This document shows positions 1 through 12,400 of a stretch of DNA of 64,000 nucleotides, in pieces; positions within the stretch are counted from its first letter, which is position 1, and each line of letters starts with the position of its first letter. The stretch lies in contig WFMF01000073.1 of the NCBI GenBank assembly GCA_011033025.1, positions 124,001-188,000 of the forward strand, given 5' to 3'. The DNA comes from Beroe forskalii (lineage: Eukaryota > Ctenophora > Nuda > Beroida > Beroidae). A program made the translations under genes and the position numbers. A model generated the notes under the pieces. That model ran no database searches. It saw nothing but the letters and a program-made list of their open reading frames with translations, and was not told the origin of the DNA.

Positions 1-2015
1 GTGTGGCAATTTTTTCTCTGCGAGATTTCTCGAATTGATTTCTGTATTTCCTTTTATAGGTGGATTAGTTGAAAATCTTTGGTGAACGCCCTTCGTTCTA
101 AACTTATAACCCAACATAATTGGTGCTTGACTTAACTTAATAGTTAATACCAATCTTAATATTGGCTATTTTCACATAATGTATCGCAATAGTTTGGTTC
201 TTGCGTTAATGTTAATGACACAAGTCAATACTTAAATGACCTATTTAGACTCAAGTTGTCACGATTTGCACGTCAAGTTATCAAACTATTTAGACTCAAG
301 TCATGACTGTCACCCAATCCCCTGCAGTTTGGGTGTCCTTGTCATTGAGACCCATTAACGGTCACCTTGCGTTGTACACTCCTGAGTATGATGGCGCACT
401 TTACGCTCTGTTTCGAGTGTCATGGTAGTCTCAGGTGGCACTTGTCGTTACCAGCACGCAGACACATGCTTAACGCCCGGTTGTGTGACGTTATTATTAT
501 AGTTTATTTTAGTTAATTGATGATGTTCATACTATTAACAGGTCCTATTATTCATGCCATTGTACAGGGTTTAATACCCACACTCCCTCACTCGTTTATA
601 CTCATTTAGTCCTGTCGTATCTTTATTCTTATCGCTGCTTCTGAAGCATTCTGATTCCTTTTACTGTCCAGAGTCTCACTTCATGTGGAGCTTTTTTATC
701 TTTCATTTCCAAGAAAATCCATGTCTCTGGTAAAGTCAACCTTTGATAAAGATATGCCTCGTTGCTACAGTACTTGCAAGATAAGGAAATTATGCGTTGC
801 TATAACAAATCATTATGAATTGTGGAGCGCTCGATTCTCTACAAGTTTCCAGTCAAATGTCTGCCAATAATTATAACATCCGTTGACTCTAGCCTGACTT
901 CGTGATTTATTCCATTCATTCTATTGTCTTTGATTCTCATGTGTCAAATTTGACTGCTCCATGTGTAAAATAATAGAGCTCCTGTTTCAATAGTTAGCTG
1001 TGTAGTTTGCTGTCTCCGTTTCTTTGTCTCGAGTACTGAGTCTAATACTTTCCTGTCTGATCAACTAGTGAATCCATTGGTTAAATTGTTTGAATTGATT
1101 TTTCACATGTTTTTGTGAATTACTTTGAATGTGGTCCTCCTTATGAAAGAAAAAAGAAAAAAAACTTCCCATGTAAAAGTTTTCCAAAAAGTTTACATTA
1201 TGTACCCTTTTATTATAAACTATTTAACCAATTCTTCGAAAAATTTTGCTTTAAATGGGGCTATATAACATCAATTCATTAAATTCCAGGCAATCAATAA
1301 ATTAACCATTTCTTCGAAACCCTAATGTCTTGCTCCTAGTATGTGGACCTGTAAAATCCATGTTTCGTGCACCGGCGATACCGTATTCTTGTGTTGCACT
1401 GTCTCTACTCGGATATGTGTGATATTTTACAAATTACTGAGCCTACTCTCGAATAGGAGCCACGTCACACCTCTCTCTCGTACTGCACTTTGCACCTGGT
1501 ATATTGTGTATTATATTATGCAGTGCGCGTCTGAGTGCATTATGTTCAGTGCTCACAAAGTCCTGCACTGCTGAACACTGTACATCGTGAACAGCTAAAC
1601 AGTGGATAGTGCTTCATTATGACTCCAAACTTCCAGAACATTGATTCAAAATGTCATATGGTAAACTTGGGTCCTGGTTAAACCATTAATATACCCTCAT
1701 TTCATGTCAAATTTCGTGTCAAAATCTATTCTTATATTGAAGTAAGCGCTGATTTTAAGTATCTATCATTATCTTGTGATAACTTGTAGGTGTAGACTGT
1801 ATCCAATAGCCATTACTGGACGTTACCACCGGTTACCTTTATATCATGCCTGCCACAGACTATTGTAATGAAGACTTAACATAACGAATGTCCCCACTTT
1901 AACCTAATGAATGTCCCCACTCCCCTGTGATTAAAACTTACCGGCTGCGAATACTTAATACACAGGTGGAATACCAGTGCAAGGTTGCAAGGTAGCAGTC
2001 CTCTGACCGCCCCTC
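1..2015. other. Intergenic or intronic DNA, no gene recognised
   Basis: This AT-rich stretch has no open reading frame with coding character. The short ORFs here (about 60-77 codons) have low-complexity composition and no splice context. I see no RNA gene or clear repeat with defined ends. Confidence 0.4.
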
Positions 2016-2019
2016 TTTA

Positions 2020-2206
2020 TGTACTTTAGAGGCGTAAGACGAACACGAGGAGCTGAATCCGAAATGGAGCCCTGCGAGAGCAGGGCTCTATAATATTTAA
2101 ATGTCGACAGCGTAGTTGGAGACATTTAAATAATTTAGAGTGCGAGGCGAAGCGAAGCTGAGCCGAGTGCCTAAATCATACGCCTGGTGAGTCTGAGCCT
2201 CTAAAG
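2020..2206. mobile_element. Short MITE-like element with nested hairpins
   Basis: The segment is bounded by the inverted termini TACTTTAGAGGC and GCCTCTAAAGTA. Inside are two further hairpins: GAGCCCTGC-GAGA-GCAGGGCTC (nine paired bases, tetraloop) near 2075-2096, and ATTTAAATGTC pairing with GACATTTAAAT near 2096-2132. No target duplication is obvious. A non-autonomous foldback element is inferred. Confidence 0.45.
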
Positions 2207-2284
2207 TACTATAGTAGTCGAACGGTGTACAAAAGACACACCCTGTACACAACAAGCACACATTACCTTATATGGTAATAATAG

Positions 2285-2770
2285 AAAATGTCTTGACCAT
2301 AACACAATTTTGGGGCGCTATAACTCAGCCGTTTTTGAGCAATTTTGATCAAACTTTCAGGATATTACGGGCAAGATATGACCAATACTTTCATGAGTAG
2401 CTAACATTTCTGACCCTCAAAAAATTGAGATATGACAGATAAACCGGTGTTTTGTTTTAAAGTTACCGCTTAACAACTGGCTTTTCGGTCATAACTCCGC
2501 TTCTTGAGCTCAAAAATGAATCTAAACTTCACTGAGATGTTGCTTTTATGAAGTTCTAAATATCCTGAAAGTTCCATCAAGTTTGCTCTAAAAACCTCGG
2601 AGATATGCACATTTTTGTAACGCAAAGCAAAGGTCGCGTAGATGTGTATTTAAATTCTTAAATTGGTGTGTCATAACGAACACATGATATAAAGCGCGAG
2701 TAGAACACGACTCTACGCATATAGTACTACCCTTTAAATCGGTCAAAACTTGTCGTGAGACTACTATATA
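2285..2770. repeat. Imperfect foldback repeat shared with 31.1-31.8 kb
   Basis: Both halves contain the same phrases in opposite orientation: 'tttgagca...caaactttcaggatatt' on the left and 'aatatcctgaaagttcc...tttgctc' on the right. The phrases 'ttacgggcaa' and 'aaacctcggagatat' recur in the intronic repeat at 31.16-31.79 kb, so this is a dispersed family. No coding sequence is seen. Confidence 0.5.
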
Positions 2771-3517
2771 CAACTAACCAATGTGTGGAAGGATGCGATG
2801 AACTGATTTTCTGAAATGGAACCGTGTAAACACGGGTGTTACTAGTATCAGTAGTCGAGCGTTTTATTTTATGATAATTTCAATACGCATGCGTTGCGCG
2901 CTGTACATAATTTTCTCGACTTGAAGTCGCATGATTATGAAATATCATTAGATGAGAATTGAAGTGAAAGCGATGAAGAGCACATAGCGCTGTATAGTGA
3001 AGGCATTTTAATATTCATATTACTATAGAGTGACCAAGCGTTGCATTAGCTCTCGTCTCCTGGCCATGGTATTTTGGGGCAATATATTCGGAGAGAGATA
3101 GATTTCAGTAAAATATACACCTACTGTGACGGTGTAACTGGTGTTAATGGTGGGGTGCAATTTGTAAGGATGTGCTAGGTGCCCAATTCTTTAAACCACA
3201 ATTAGTTAGTACAGTGGAGGAGTCGACCTACTTTTAAATCACTCGTTGTGTGAACTTTTAAGACAATTCCATCGATTACTTAGGATTCATTGTAAATTTC
3301 TCTACCATCACTTTGTTTTAAATATATCTACAAGTTATATTCCTAACTTATAATTCCTCTCAGTCGTCTGAAAATAAGTCCTTATTTGACACAAAACCTT
3401 CCAACTTCTAACTCACCTTCCTTCCCTTGAATTCGTTCATTCCCTATTTCTAAATCCCTAATTCCTTATCTACCACTCCACCTTGGAGCGTTCTAACACC
3501 CCTTCCTTCCCTTGTAG

Positions 3518-3632
3518 TCGTTGGTAGAAGACAGGAACGGAGGAAGTGGCCGTATAGCTAAGAGCACATCGTCAGGAACCCTCAACAAACGAGCCATGCC
3601 CCTAAAGAAGAGTGCCTCCTCCCACAAGAAAG
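3518..3632 (+). CDS. Orphan candidate exon, Ser/Lys-rich
   Basis: A pyrimidine-rich tract ending in TTGTAG precedes position 3518, and GTTAGT follows 3632. The 115-bp interval is open in one frame and encodes a Ser/Lys/Gly-rich stretch including GRIAKSTSSGTLNKRAM. The composition is typical of a disordered linker. No partner exon was found on the plus strand on either side, and the CLASP-like gene to the right runs on the minus strand, so the parent gene is unknown. It may belong to a gene lying mostly left of the window, or be a chance open interval between good splice signals. Confidence 0.3.
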
Positions 3633-4284
3633 GTTAGTACTTCAGAATACCTCAAATAATTCCTGTTTTTCCTCTGAATAAGAAAACGAAATAAGTTTTC
3701 CCCGGTGATGAACGCTCTGATGTCCACCTTTCAAAATATAGATGCATTAACTGCTGGAGGAATTAAATATTATGACACGCACATACTTATCATTTAGCTC
3801 AAATATAGCATATACACGAAATACACTTACTGCTTACATAGCAGTTAGATAGATAAAACACCGATATCATATTATCAGATTTAAATTATTATCGCGAGAT
3901 TACATGCTAACATGTTACTTGATATATCTGTTTATTACTGAAATGCGTTATTCCACACAACTTCACATATTCGCATAATATGACATGAAAATATTGCATT
4001 TCTTACAATTCATTAGGTAGGTATTTTATCTACAATTTTTTGAAATTCCTAAGTACGAAAGTGATGAAAAGAAATTTACCATGAGTAACTTCACGTCACT
4101 CTTCATACGATCTAACCATAATTGATACAGTTTATATTACTTGTACACAAATGTGTATTCTACTCGTTATCCACTAATAATATGTGCAATGTGCATAACC
4201 TTTCCTCAGTCCTCACTCTCAATCGGTTCTGAATATTCAGTAAAATCTTTGAATTCCGTGTAATAAAACTACTCCACAACTCTC
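3633..4284. other. No feature recognised
   Basis: AT-rich sequence without coding signal. It would be intronic if the exon ending at 3632 is real. Confidence 0.35.
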
Positions 4285-4309
4285 TCAGAGATAGGTCCTC
4301 ATCACCTCA

Positions 4310-4625
4310 TGTACTGGAGTGTGTCTATTATACACACACCACGGAATTCCAATGTTATACACACAAAACACACTACACAGCTGTGTGAACCTGCACATTA
4401 AACACTTAAACGCATCATTATTATATACACAAAACACACATAGTTGTGTGTACACTCTACATTGCACCCAAAACACACACAGTTGTGTGTACATGTACAT
4501 TACACGCATCATAATACACGCAATACAAGCTACACAGTACACAGCTGTTTAGCGTATGTTTTCTGTGTCTTACACCATTCACAAAATTACACACATCATT
4601 ACACGCACAAACACGCATTTTATTT
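4310..4625. repeat. Degenerate ACAC-rich tandem tract
   Basis: Irregular repeats of 'tatacacacaaaacacac' and 'agttgtgtgtacac' create overlapping ORFs of up to 154 codons on both strands. They reflect repeat composition and are not genes. Confidence 0.6.
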
Positions 4626-5334
4626 GTGTTTTCGCAGCATATTATAGGTATTATGTTAATTGTTACCAGCACCTGTTTCTGTACGTGTCTCTCCAAGGCA
4701 TCTACATGCCAACAACTACGGAATTCAGTGTCACACTCAATAACACACATACCTAATTGATAACACTTGTTACATATATTACTTTGTATCCGGGTTAAAC
4801 CCTTCAAGTGATCAAATAATCTGAATTCCTGGTACACCCAACAGCTGGGTTTTGACATAGGTAAGTAAACGCGCCCCGGGTGTATAATGTATAATGTATT
4901 CAGTGTACTGTCACAAAACATGGGGGGTAACCAATCAGGAAAGAGAATTTTCTATATTACGTAATACCAACTTATATATGTTATAAGAGTGTTGACAGGT
5001 AGTCATATTATGCATGTTATGTATCATAAGAGTGTTATTTTATGCTTCATAACGTATGGTAGGCAGCAAGGTGTAAGGTAGTACAGGAATGTAACTGGGT
5101 CCAGCTAAATGTGACTATCTGAGTTACAGTCTGATATACTACGTGTTATACAGGAATACCGAATTGCAGTGCTTTTTATCTGCAATGTATGCTCAGAAAC
5201 ATTGTTAAGATCATGTAACAGCTATTATAATTCATACTCCATTCAATAGTTCAAGTCTCCTCTTCTGATGTGGACACTGGAAGCTAGCCTCAGAAATAAG
5301 GAAATTATATCACTACATACGTATTAACAATTTA

Positions 5335-5805
5335 CCTTATTGTAACAAATTAAGTAAGCAACTAATTAATCGACAGGAAAATAAGGAAGCAGCAAATTAA
5401 GAAACTTTTTTTAAGGCTGAAAATTAATTAAGAAACTTTTTTGGAACTGGAATAAATTAAGAAACTTTATAGAATGAGAATATACTTTTTTACCGAAAAT
5501 TTTTCTCAGGCAAACTATTAATACCTATAAGGTTGTAAAATTTTCAAATTCCGTGCTAAAACCGGCAAAAGGATCAAAGATTAAGTCAAATGAAGTGTCT
5601 CTCAAGTCTTTTATGGTGTTTGAAATACGAGTTTTTCTAGTATTAATGTAGAATTGATATTTCATTAAATTAAGAGTCACAAAATTAAGGTACATAAAAT
5701 TAATCTACATATAATTAAAGAAACATTTAATTAAGAAGCAGTTTATTAAGAAACTTTTTTGCCCAGTTTCTTAATTAACTGCTTTCTTAATTTCCTGTAA
5801 TAAGG
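5335..5805. mobile_element. MITE with TA target duplication (mariner-like)
   Basis: The element begins CCTTATTGTAACAAATTAAG and ends with the complement-related CTTAATTTCCTGTAATAAGG. It is flanked by TA on both sides, and the inverted copy 2 has a single TA at the same point ('aatttaatag'), giving the empty site. The interior is rich in AATTAAGAAACTTTTTT motifs. The 471-bp length, imperfect terminal inverted repeats and TA duplication fit a non-autonomous Tc1/mariner-type element. There is no transposase. Confidence 0.75.
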
Positions 5806-6277
5806 TAATAGTTAAAACGTGTATAAATGCATGTCAAAACGTGAAAATGCAATTGCTCGGCAATGGTAGTTTTCAGTGAATGATAAAAGCGCTGTACAGT
5901 ATATGAATTCTGAGAATCATGCAAGTTTCATACGTGACGATATTGATCCTCACGAATCACTATCTTACGCCCTCATGATCATCTTACTCAATCATTCATA
6001 TCATATTTATTATGAATATTAGAAAGATTAATTATAAACTTATATTATGCATTAAGAAACTTTTTCAAATTCGTGGCTAAAAGTTTAAGATTTCGATTTC
6101 TATGTCGAACAGGTCTCAGTTGGTCGTAGTTCATTGTTGTGACGAACTCCTTGGGAGGTACGGGATTCGTTCCCATCCACAGTTGCCTTGGCAACAGGGA
6201 CCTCCCAGCGGGAGGTCCCGTTCTGGGGACTCTGCTTGGATCTCTTGTAGATCCATCCCCCGTTTAGTAGTAGTAGT

Positions 6278-6490
6278 TGTGACGAACTGGTGTCAGTTCG
6301 TCATATATCAGTGTTGTGACGAACAGGCGTCAGTTCGTCATAACACTGTTTAGTAACGAACTGGTGTCAGTTCGTCATAACACAGTGTTGTGACGAACTG
6401 GTGTCAGTCCGTCATAGCACAGTGTTGTGATGAACTGGTGTCAGTCCGTCATAGCACAGTGTTGTGACGTTCGTTATAACCAAAACCAGA
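6278..6490. repeat. Tandem array of short perfect hairpins
   Basis: Five to six units of about 34 bp each contain GACGAACTG-GTGT-CAGTTCGTC, an inverted repeat with nine paired bases and a four-base loop. The array is also present with fewer copies in the inverted copy near 26330-26510. Confidence 0.7.
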
Positions 6491-7137
6491 TGTTGTGACG
6501 AACAGTTTTATTATTCTTGTTATGAGCTTCGAATTAGTTATTTCGATCCTAGACTTGGACTCCAAATTTCGCTGTTCGAAATTAGAATATCACCTATGGT
6601 TGGGTTTTCGTCTTGCCTAATGGATGGAATTTGCATTGGAGCGACAATTATGATTTCGGATAAAACTTTCCCACATCAAGTTCGGTAAAATAAAACATTA
6701 GACGAAGTAATAATTTTATACTATTTGTATGCGTTATAATTATTGAATCTTACACTCTTTACACGGAATACTGCAGATAGGCTGCACATTCAATTCCTCG
6801 AAAATCTCGTTAAATAGTATTTCGATTTCCAGAACTTTTGACTTATCGGCAATTTCCATATTATATTATGTTTGTGTTGGCGGGTGCTTTCATTACAGCT
6901 TGAGTTACGTCATAGTAATCCGACATGGCAAAGACTGAATTATTGGACTGATTTGATTGAATTAGCAGGGATAAGTATATTGAATAGTCATTGAAAATAA
7001 TTTGGTCCTTCATCAGAATTCACAGTTCAAATTCCCGGTGTAACGAATCGTTTCATTCATACTTGATGATAGAAACGTCACGTGCTTTTCCGTGAATGAC
7101 CCTGCAATACTGTAAATTAAAGAATTATGCATTAGTT

Positions 7138-7721
7138 GGGGGGGCCAACCCCATAAACCCCGGTGGATATCGAAAAATGGCAAATGGGGTTTAATTTTGG
7201 GGGTTTATGGGGCTTAATTTAGTTAAATTTTGCTGTTTTATGACTGATTTCGTTCACGATTTTGGCATTTTACGGAATGGTACCATTTTTGTTGACGATT
7301 TTTTGCCTTTTTTGAAATGGTACCATTTTTTGTTGATGTATTTCGGCCATTTTCTGAAATGGTACCATTTTTCAGCGATTTTCAAGCCTTTTGAAATGGT
7401 ACCATTTTCTGTTGCGCATTTTCGAACCTTTCCTAAAATGGTACCATTTTCGGCCATTTTTGAAATGGTACCATTTTTGTTGACAATGTTAGACCCTTTT
7501 TGAAATGGTACCATTTTTGTTGGCGATTTTCAAGCCTTTTCTGAAATGGTACCATTTTTTGTTGACGATTTTGGCCCTATTTTGAAATGGTACCAATTTT
7601 CATTGAAGATTTTCGACCTTTTTCTGGAAAATTGAACCCCCATAAACCCCCAAGTGGATATCAAAAAAGGCAAATGGGGGTTAAATTTTTGGGGGTTTAT
7701 GGGGGTTGGCCCCCCCCCCCC
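7138..7721. mobile_element. 584-bp DNA-transposon-like element rich in ATGGTACCAT palindromes
   Basis: The ends are near-perfect inverted repeats: GGGGGGGCCAACCCCATAAA at the left, and the complement of the same sequence at the right. Eight bases, CATTAGTT, are duplicated on each side (7130-7137 and 7722-7729) and occur once in the uninterrupted copy 2. The interior contains about nine copies of the palindrome ATGGTACCAT set in AAATGGTACCATTT, spaced about 30-45 bp. No transposase is present. An eight-base duplication fits hAT-like elements among others; the superfamily is not assigned. Confidence 0.75.
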
Positions 7722-7844
7722 CATTAGTTAATCCGTGTAACAATAATAATCTAACGGCTTTTACGTAGGATTGTAAAAAAGGTGGCTCCACAAACAAAAA
7801 ACGATCGAGCATGAGTCGGACCTAAGTGTACCAACTGTACCAAA

Positions 7845-8725
7845 TGCATTATCTTGGTACAACGGGTCATATCTCCGAATTCCTTCGTCATAATTTCATG
7901 AAACTTTGCAATCCATTTGAGAGTGGTCCTAAGAAGGGAAAAACGTCAAAAAATCGAAACTCCACGTGCTAGTTTTTCCGCTACAGTCAAACACAAGGAT
8001 TTATTTTGATTTTACGAAGGTCGACTTGGTACAAGGGTCATATCTCCGAATTCCTTCGTCATAATTTCATGAAACTTTGCAATCCATTCGAGAGTTATCC
8101 TAAGAAGGGAAAACGTCAAAATCGAAACTCCACGTGCTAGTTTCTGCTACAGTCAAACACAAGGTTTATTTTGATTTTACGAAGGTCGACTTGGTACAAG
8201 GTCATATCTCGAATTCCTTCGTCATAATTTCATGAAACTTTGCAATCCATTCGAGTGATCCTAAGAAGGAAAACGTCAAAAATCGAAACTCCACGTGCTA
8301 GTTTTACCGCTACAGTCAAACACAAGGATTTATTTTGATTTTACGATCAGGTCGACTTGGTACAAGGGTCATATCTCCAATTCCTGTCATAATTTCATGA
8401 AACTTTGCAATTCATTCAAGAGTGATCCTAAGAAGGAAAACGTCAAAAATCGAAACTCCACGTGCTAGTTTCACCGCTACAGTCAAACACAAGTTTATTT
8501 TGATTTTACGAAGGTCGACTTGATACAAGGGTCATATCTCCGAATTCCTTCGTCATAATTTCATGAAACTTTGCAATCCATTCGAGTGATCCTAAGAAGG
8601 GAAAAACGTCAAAAATCGAAACTCCACGTGCTAGTTTTACCGCTACAGTCAAACACAAGGATTTATTTTGATTTTGAAGGTCGACTTGGTACAAGGTCAT
8701 ATCTCCGAATTCCTTCGTCAATTAT
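7845..8725. repeat. Tandem array, ~166-bp unit, about five copies
   Basis: Each unit runs from 'ttggtacaagggtcatatctccgaattcc' style starts through 'aaactccacgtgctagtttt' to 'ttttgattttacgaaggtcgac'. Phrase spacing is about 161-171 bp. Copies differ by small losses, mostly single bases in short homopolymers. The array begins just beyond the right edge of the 1.8 kb repeat. Confidence 0.85.
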
Positions 8726-8729
8726 TGAG

Positions 8730-9480
8730 ATAGTGTAATCTTCTGGTGTTGTTTATAGCATACTATGATGAAAAAATTATGGCGCTGTTTAAACAAGTCG
8801 CAAAAAATAAACGGTCGATAGGGTCGACATCATCATGGTTTAAAACGGAAAATTAATGGTGATGAACCGCTTATTTTTCGCGCGCGGCAATTCAAACATT
8901 TAGCACGTGCCAATATCGTAGGTACCAGTCTATATTCTATACCCATTATAAACATATAGCTTCTATCAACACTGATCAGATCAATAGTACATTATACAAG
9001 TGCGTCATGAGTAGCTTCCCGTGTATATCATACATTTATACAATGTATACATTACACATACAGCCTGGCGAGTTTAGGTGAGAGTTAATCAAAATGATGA
9101 TGACGTTTAATGTAAAATCAACCATGCAGCTACCATGTAAAATAATGTATGTTTATGATAAGTACATTATGAAGTACAGTATACATTGGATTTTAAACAC
9201 GATGACGTGTATAAAACGTGCACTATCTTGGTATCTAAGCGACGAGCTGCTGACATACCTTCAATCAGGGGGAGCAAACACTTCCGCCGGCATGTCACGC
9301 GCGCGTGTGTATATACATGCATTGCACACTATACAATATATACATCTTTCAATGTATACATTGTATAATCAAATGTATACGAGCAGTACACTACTTTTGC
9401 AGTTCACATAGCATACACGCACGCGCGCACGTGTGCGCGGCGCAGTGTCGCACGTGTGTAACATGGAGGTCACGTGCTAC
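8730..9480. other. No gene recognised
   Basis: AT-rich DNA with short palindromes such as TGTATACATTGTATA near 9350. Plus-strand ORFs here are short and overlap in several frames. The stretch would lie in an intron, or downstream, of the CLASP-like gene. Confidence 0.35.
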
Positions 9481-9484
9481 TTAC

Positions 9485-12400
9485 TGCCGGTCGTGGTGTT
9501 GGAGGACGGGAGGCCGTGAGACGCGAGGGGAGGACCCGCGATGCTCCGCCCGGTGCTCTCCCGCGGGTGATTGGAGAAGAGTCGTGGGATGGAAGCTGTG
9601 GTGAAGTGGGGCGTGAGAGGTGGGAGTATGAGATTCCAGCTCTTCCCAGAAGTATTATTATTGCATGATCTACTTTGTGATTTGATAATGTACGAAATTA
9701 TTGGTATTCTGTTTTCGTTGTTAGACATAATAAATACTATGTTCAACGTTTAAAATGTAAACAGGCCAAGTTAAAATTGATTTATAGTAATACAGTAATA
9801 TTTTTCTGGGTAGGACTGGACGACCTTCAGGTGTTTAGTGAATGGTCAAAACTGTGGAACTGTGATTTTCAGAGAATTCGTGGACTTTTCAAGAAGTTGG
9901 CTCTATCTTCGGACACATGCACAAAGAAGAATTCTCACCCACACACGCACCCAACTGTTATATTCATCACTCATAATTATCACTCATTAGTCAAGATGGA
10001 TATATTTAACAAAAAGTAGCATTCCATTTGATGAGTTGACAGGATAATAAAGATTGATCGAACTTCCCGTGAAGCTACAAGGTGAATGTCGAATGTTTTA
10101 CCAACTCGAGTCCATCCACTTCTTGATTCACAGGCAAATTATGATAAGTGGTTGAGTCGAGACTCGATAGAAGGGATTGCGTTATCAAGTCAGGAATTTC
10201 GCATGATAAATGATTATCAAAGTAGCTATTGCTTCGTTAATCGTTAATTTCAGGAAGTGAGATATTATGAAAATCAAGATTTATAATTTTCATGGCAGTG
10301 TATCAAACAGCCATGTTCGCGATTCAAATATACCAAAAGAGAAGATAGTACAAGAAATGTACTTATTTTTGATGCGAGGTACTATAAAAGTACACAAAGT
10401 ATAAATCTTTTAAGATCAGATATAGAAGTCCTCAAGAAGTGTAGGCGTAGAGAATAAGAAAGTAAGAAGTGTTAGCTCTCACAGTATTTGGGAAGGAGTA
10501 AAATGTAACTTACATTTCTCCGTGGCTGGGGATGATGCAGAACTTCTCGGGGCTCCTGAGGAAAGAGGAGGGGCGTGTGAGTTACTTGGGAGTAGGGGGT
10601 TTGTTCTAATGATATTTATTGGAAGGGTTGCGAACCCGCGAGTCAACGTTATGCTTACTCGCGAGTTCGTGACCTGATGTTGAATCAAAAGTAAATCATG
10701 CATTTCATATAGTATAGTGTCATCAGCGCCTGATTCAGCAATCTGAAACAGCTGATACATAAGGCGGTAGAATAACAATATTCCATTCCATTCAACTGCC
10801 GCAAATTTGAAATTTTGAAAGATAAAGATTCGAGGAAGGTTAAAAGCTCATTCATGGACATCAAGGATATATTTCCAAGATATTTTGTAAAGCAATGATT
10901 ATAAAACCAATAGCCATGCTCATATTCCGCAAGAAACTGGAGACCCCATTCCAAATATTGTTAAAATAGTCTAATTGTATGGATAATAATATTATGTTGA
11001 CTCATCCTCGACCACGTACAGCCGATGGATCCGGTTCCGGTTACTTTGACTTTTCTTGCAACAATTAGTCGTGCAAATTTGTTATAATGAATGATTTCAA
11101 AACAGATTTTCTCATAACAAAAGCAAGCTGACATAAAATGAAAATAGCACATTTTGTAATCAAGCATGCACTAAACAGGAAAACAATCAACGGCTGTCGG
11201 TCAGTGCTACAAGTGTTATTTCGATGGTAATAAGTTCATTTTGTTTGGTCGTTTAGGAATAATGATTGTTAGATGTGAGGAAAGGGTTATTTCTAGATGA
11301 TTTACCAATGATCGGAAGCATAAAACACTGAGCTGTCAAACAGCGGCAAACGAAGGACACTACTAGGGCTCCACGTATTTTTTTGTTTCAAAATTTCAAT
11401 TTATTACCGTAAAAAAGCCGACAAGGACCTAAAACATTGCAAGTTCAGCATCATGAACCTCCAAGGAATCTAAATTCAGTACATCATTAGGTACTGAAGG
11501 ACGGTTTGTATAAATGAGATCATGCTGCTACCAAACTTTACTAAGTTGCAAAACTACGTAAGATAAACAGATCTTATCGACATATCTATGTAGGTTATAT
11601 CAAATGAGGGATATGCGGAATCAGCTAGTTTTCCCATACTGTAAGATCGGAATTGTCCACTCTGGCGCAAGAAACTGTCTCCAGGACTTTTACTTGGAGT
11701 AGAAGCAGGAGTAGTACTGTTACCTTGAACGTGAGGGGATACATTCAAACTTCAGAAAAGGCGGAAAGATTTCCGCGCCGTTTTTTAAATCAGAATCAAA
11801 TGTAATCACCAACATTTTAATCATGATTAATGCGAATTTATTCAAAAGTATTGATTCTGTAGGATAAATTGTTTCATGTTGATTAGGAGAAAGAAAATTT
11901 GGGGATGCATCTCTCCAGATAATCTGGCGAATCATAACATTGTATTGATTGGTAGAAGGGTTTAGAGAATTTTATTACCATTTCATAGATGATGGTAAAT
12001 GGATAAAGAATATAACATTAAGTGTAAGTTTATTATTTATTAATGATTAATCTTTGGCATTCCAAATCAGCTAGATTCTAGACAGTTTATCACAGCTTCA
12101 ACCAAATACCTCAGTTAATCGTTACATATTCGAGTTGTGGGGTTGTATCGTTTAACATAAACGAGTACACATTAACTGGTGAATTCATACGTTCCGTGTA
12201 CGTATCGAGATACTTGTAGATATAAACAAGTACGAAGTAACGATATCCCAGAACGCGTATCGTAGTACATGTAGCTATCAATCGATACCAGATACGTCCC
12301 TTGTACTACATCCCATCTACGCTTGCACATTAATTGCACTCGGTAACGAGGGCGTTTGGCCTGGTAGCGCAGTGGGTAAGGCATCGAACTTTCAATCAAG

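Larger units (their letters stand above)
4943..7812 (+). repeat. Dispersed ~1.8 kb repeat, copy 1, interrupted by two insertions
   Basis: This segment reappears in inverted orientation at 25591-27338. Left-end similarity starts near 'gaattttctatatt' and the right end stops at 'cgatcgagcat', after which the copies diverge. Copy 1 is about 1.1 kb longer because it carries two extra elements (5335-5805 and 7138-7721) that copy 2 lacks. The interior holds an array of short hairpins near 6278-6490. No terminal inverted repeats, RNA head or convincing coding sequence was found, so the class of the repeat is unknown. Confidence 0.8.

Noticed and set aside
4285-4921. Cysteine-rich ORFs (up to 154 codons, minus) resembling a Cys-repeat protein
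   Set aside because: Composition comes from the ACAC/TGTG tract; several overlapping frames are open on both strands.
6102-6688. ORFs conserved between the two 1.8 kb repeat copies (for example 6464-6688 and 26122-26358)
   Set aside because: The identity follows from recent duplication of the DNA; there is no domain, and the reading frames run into the hairpin array.
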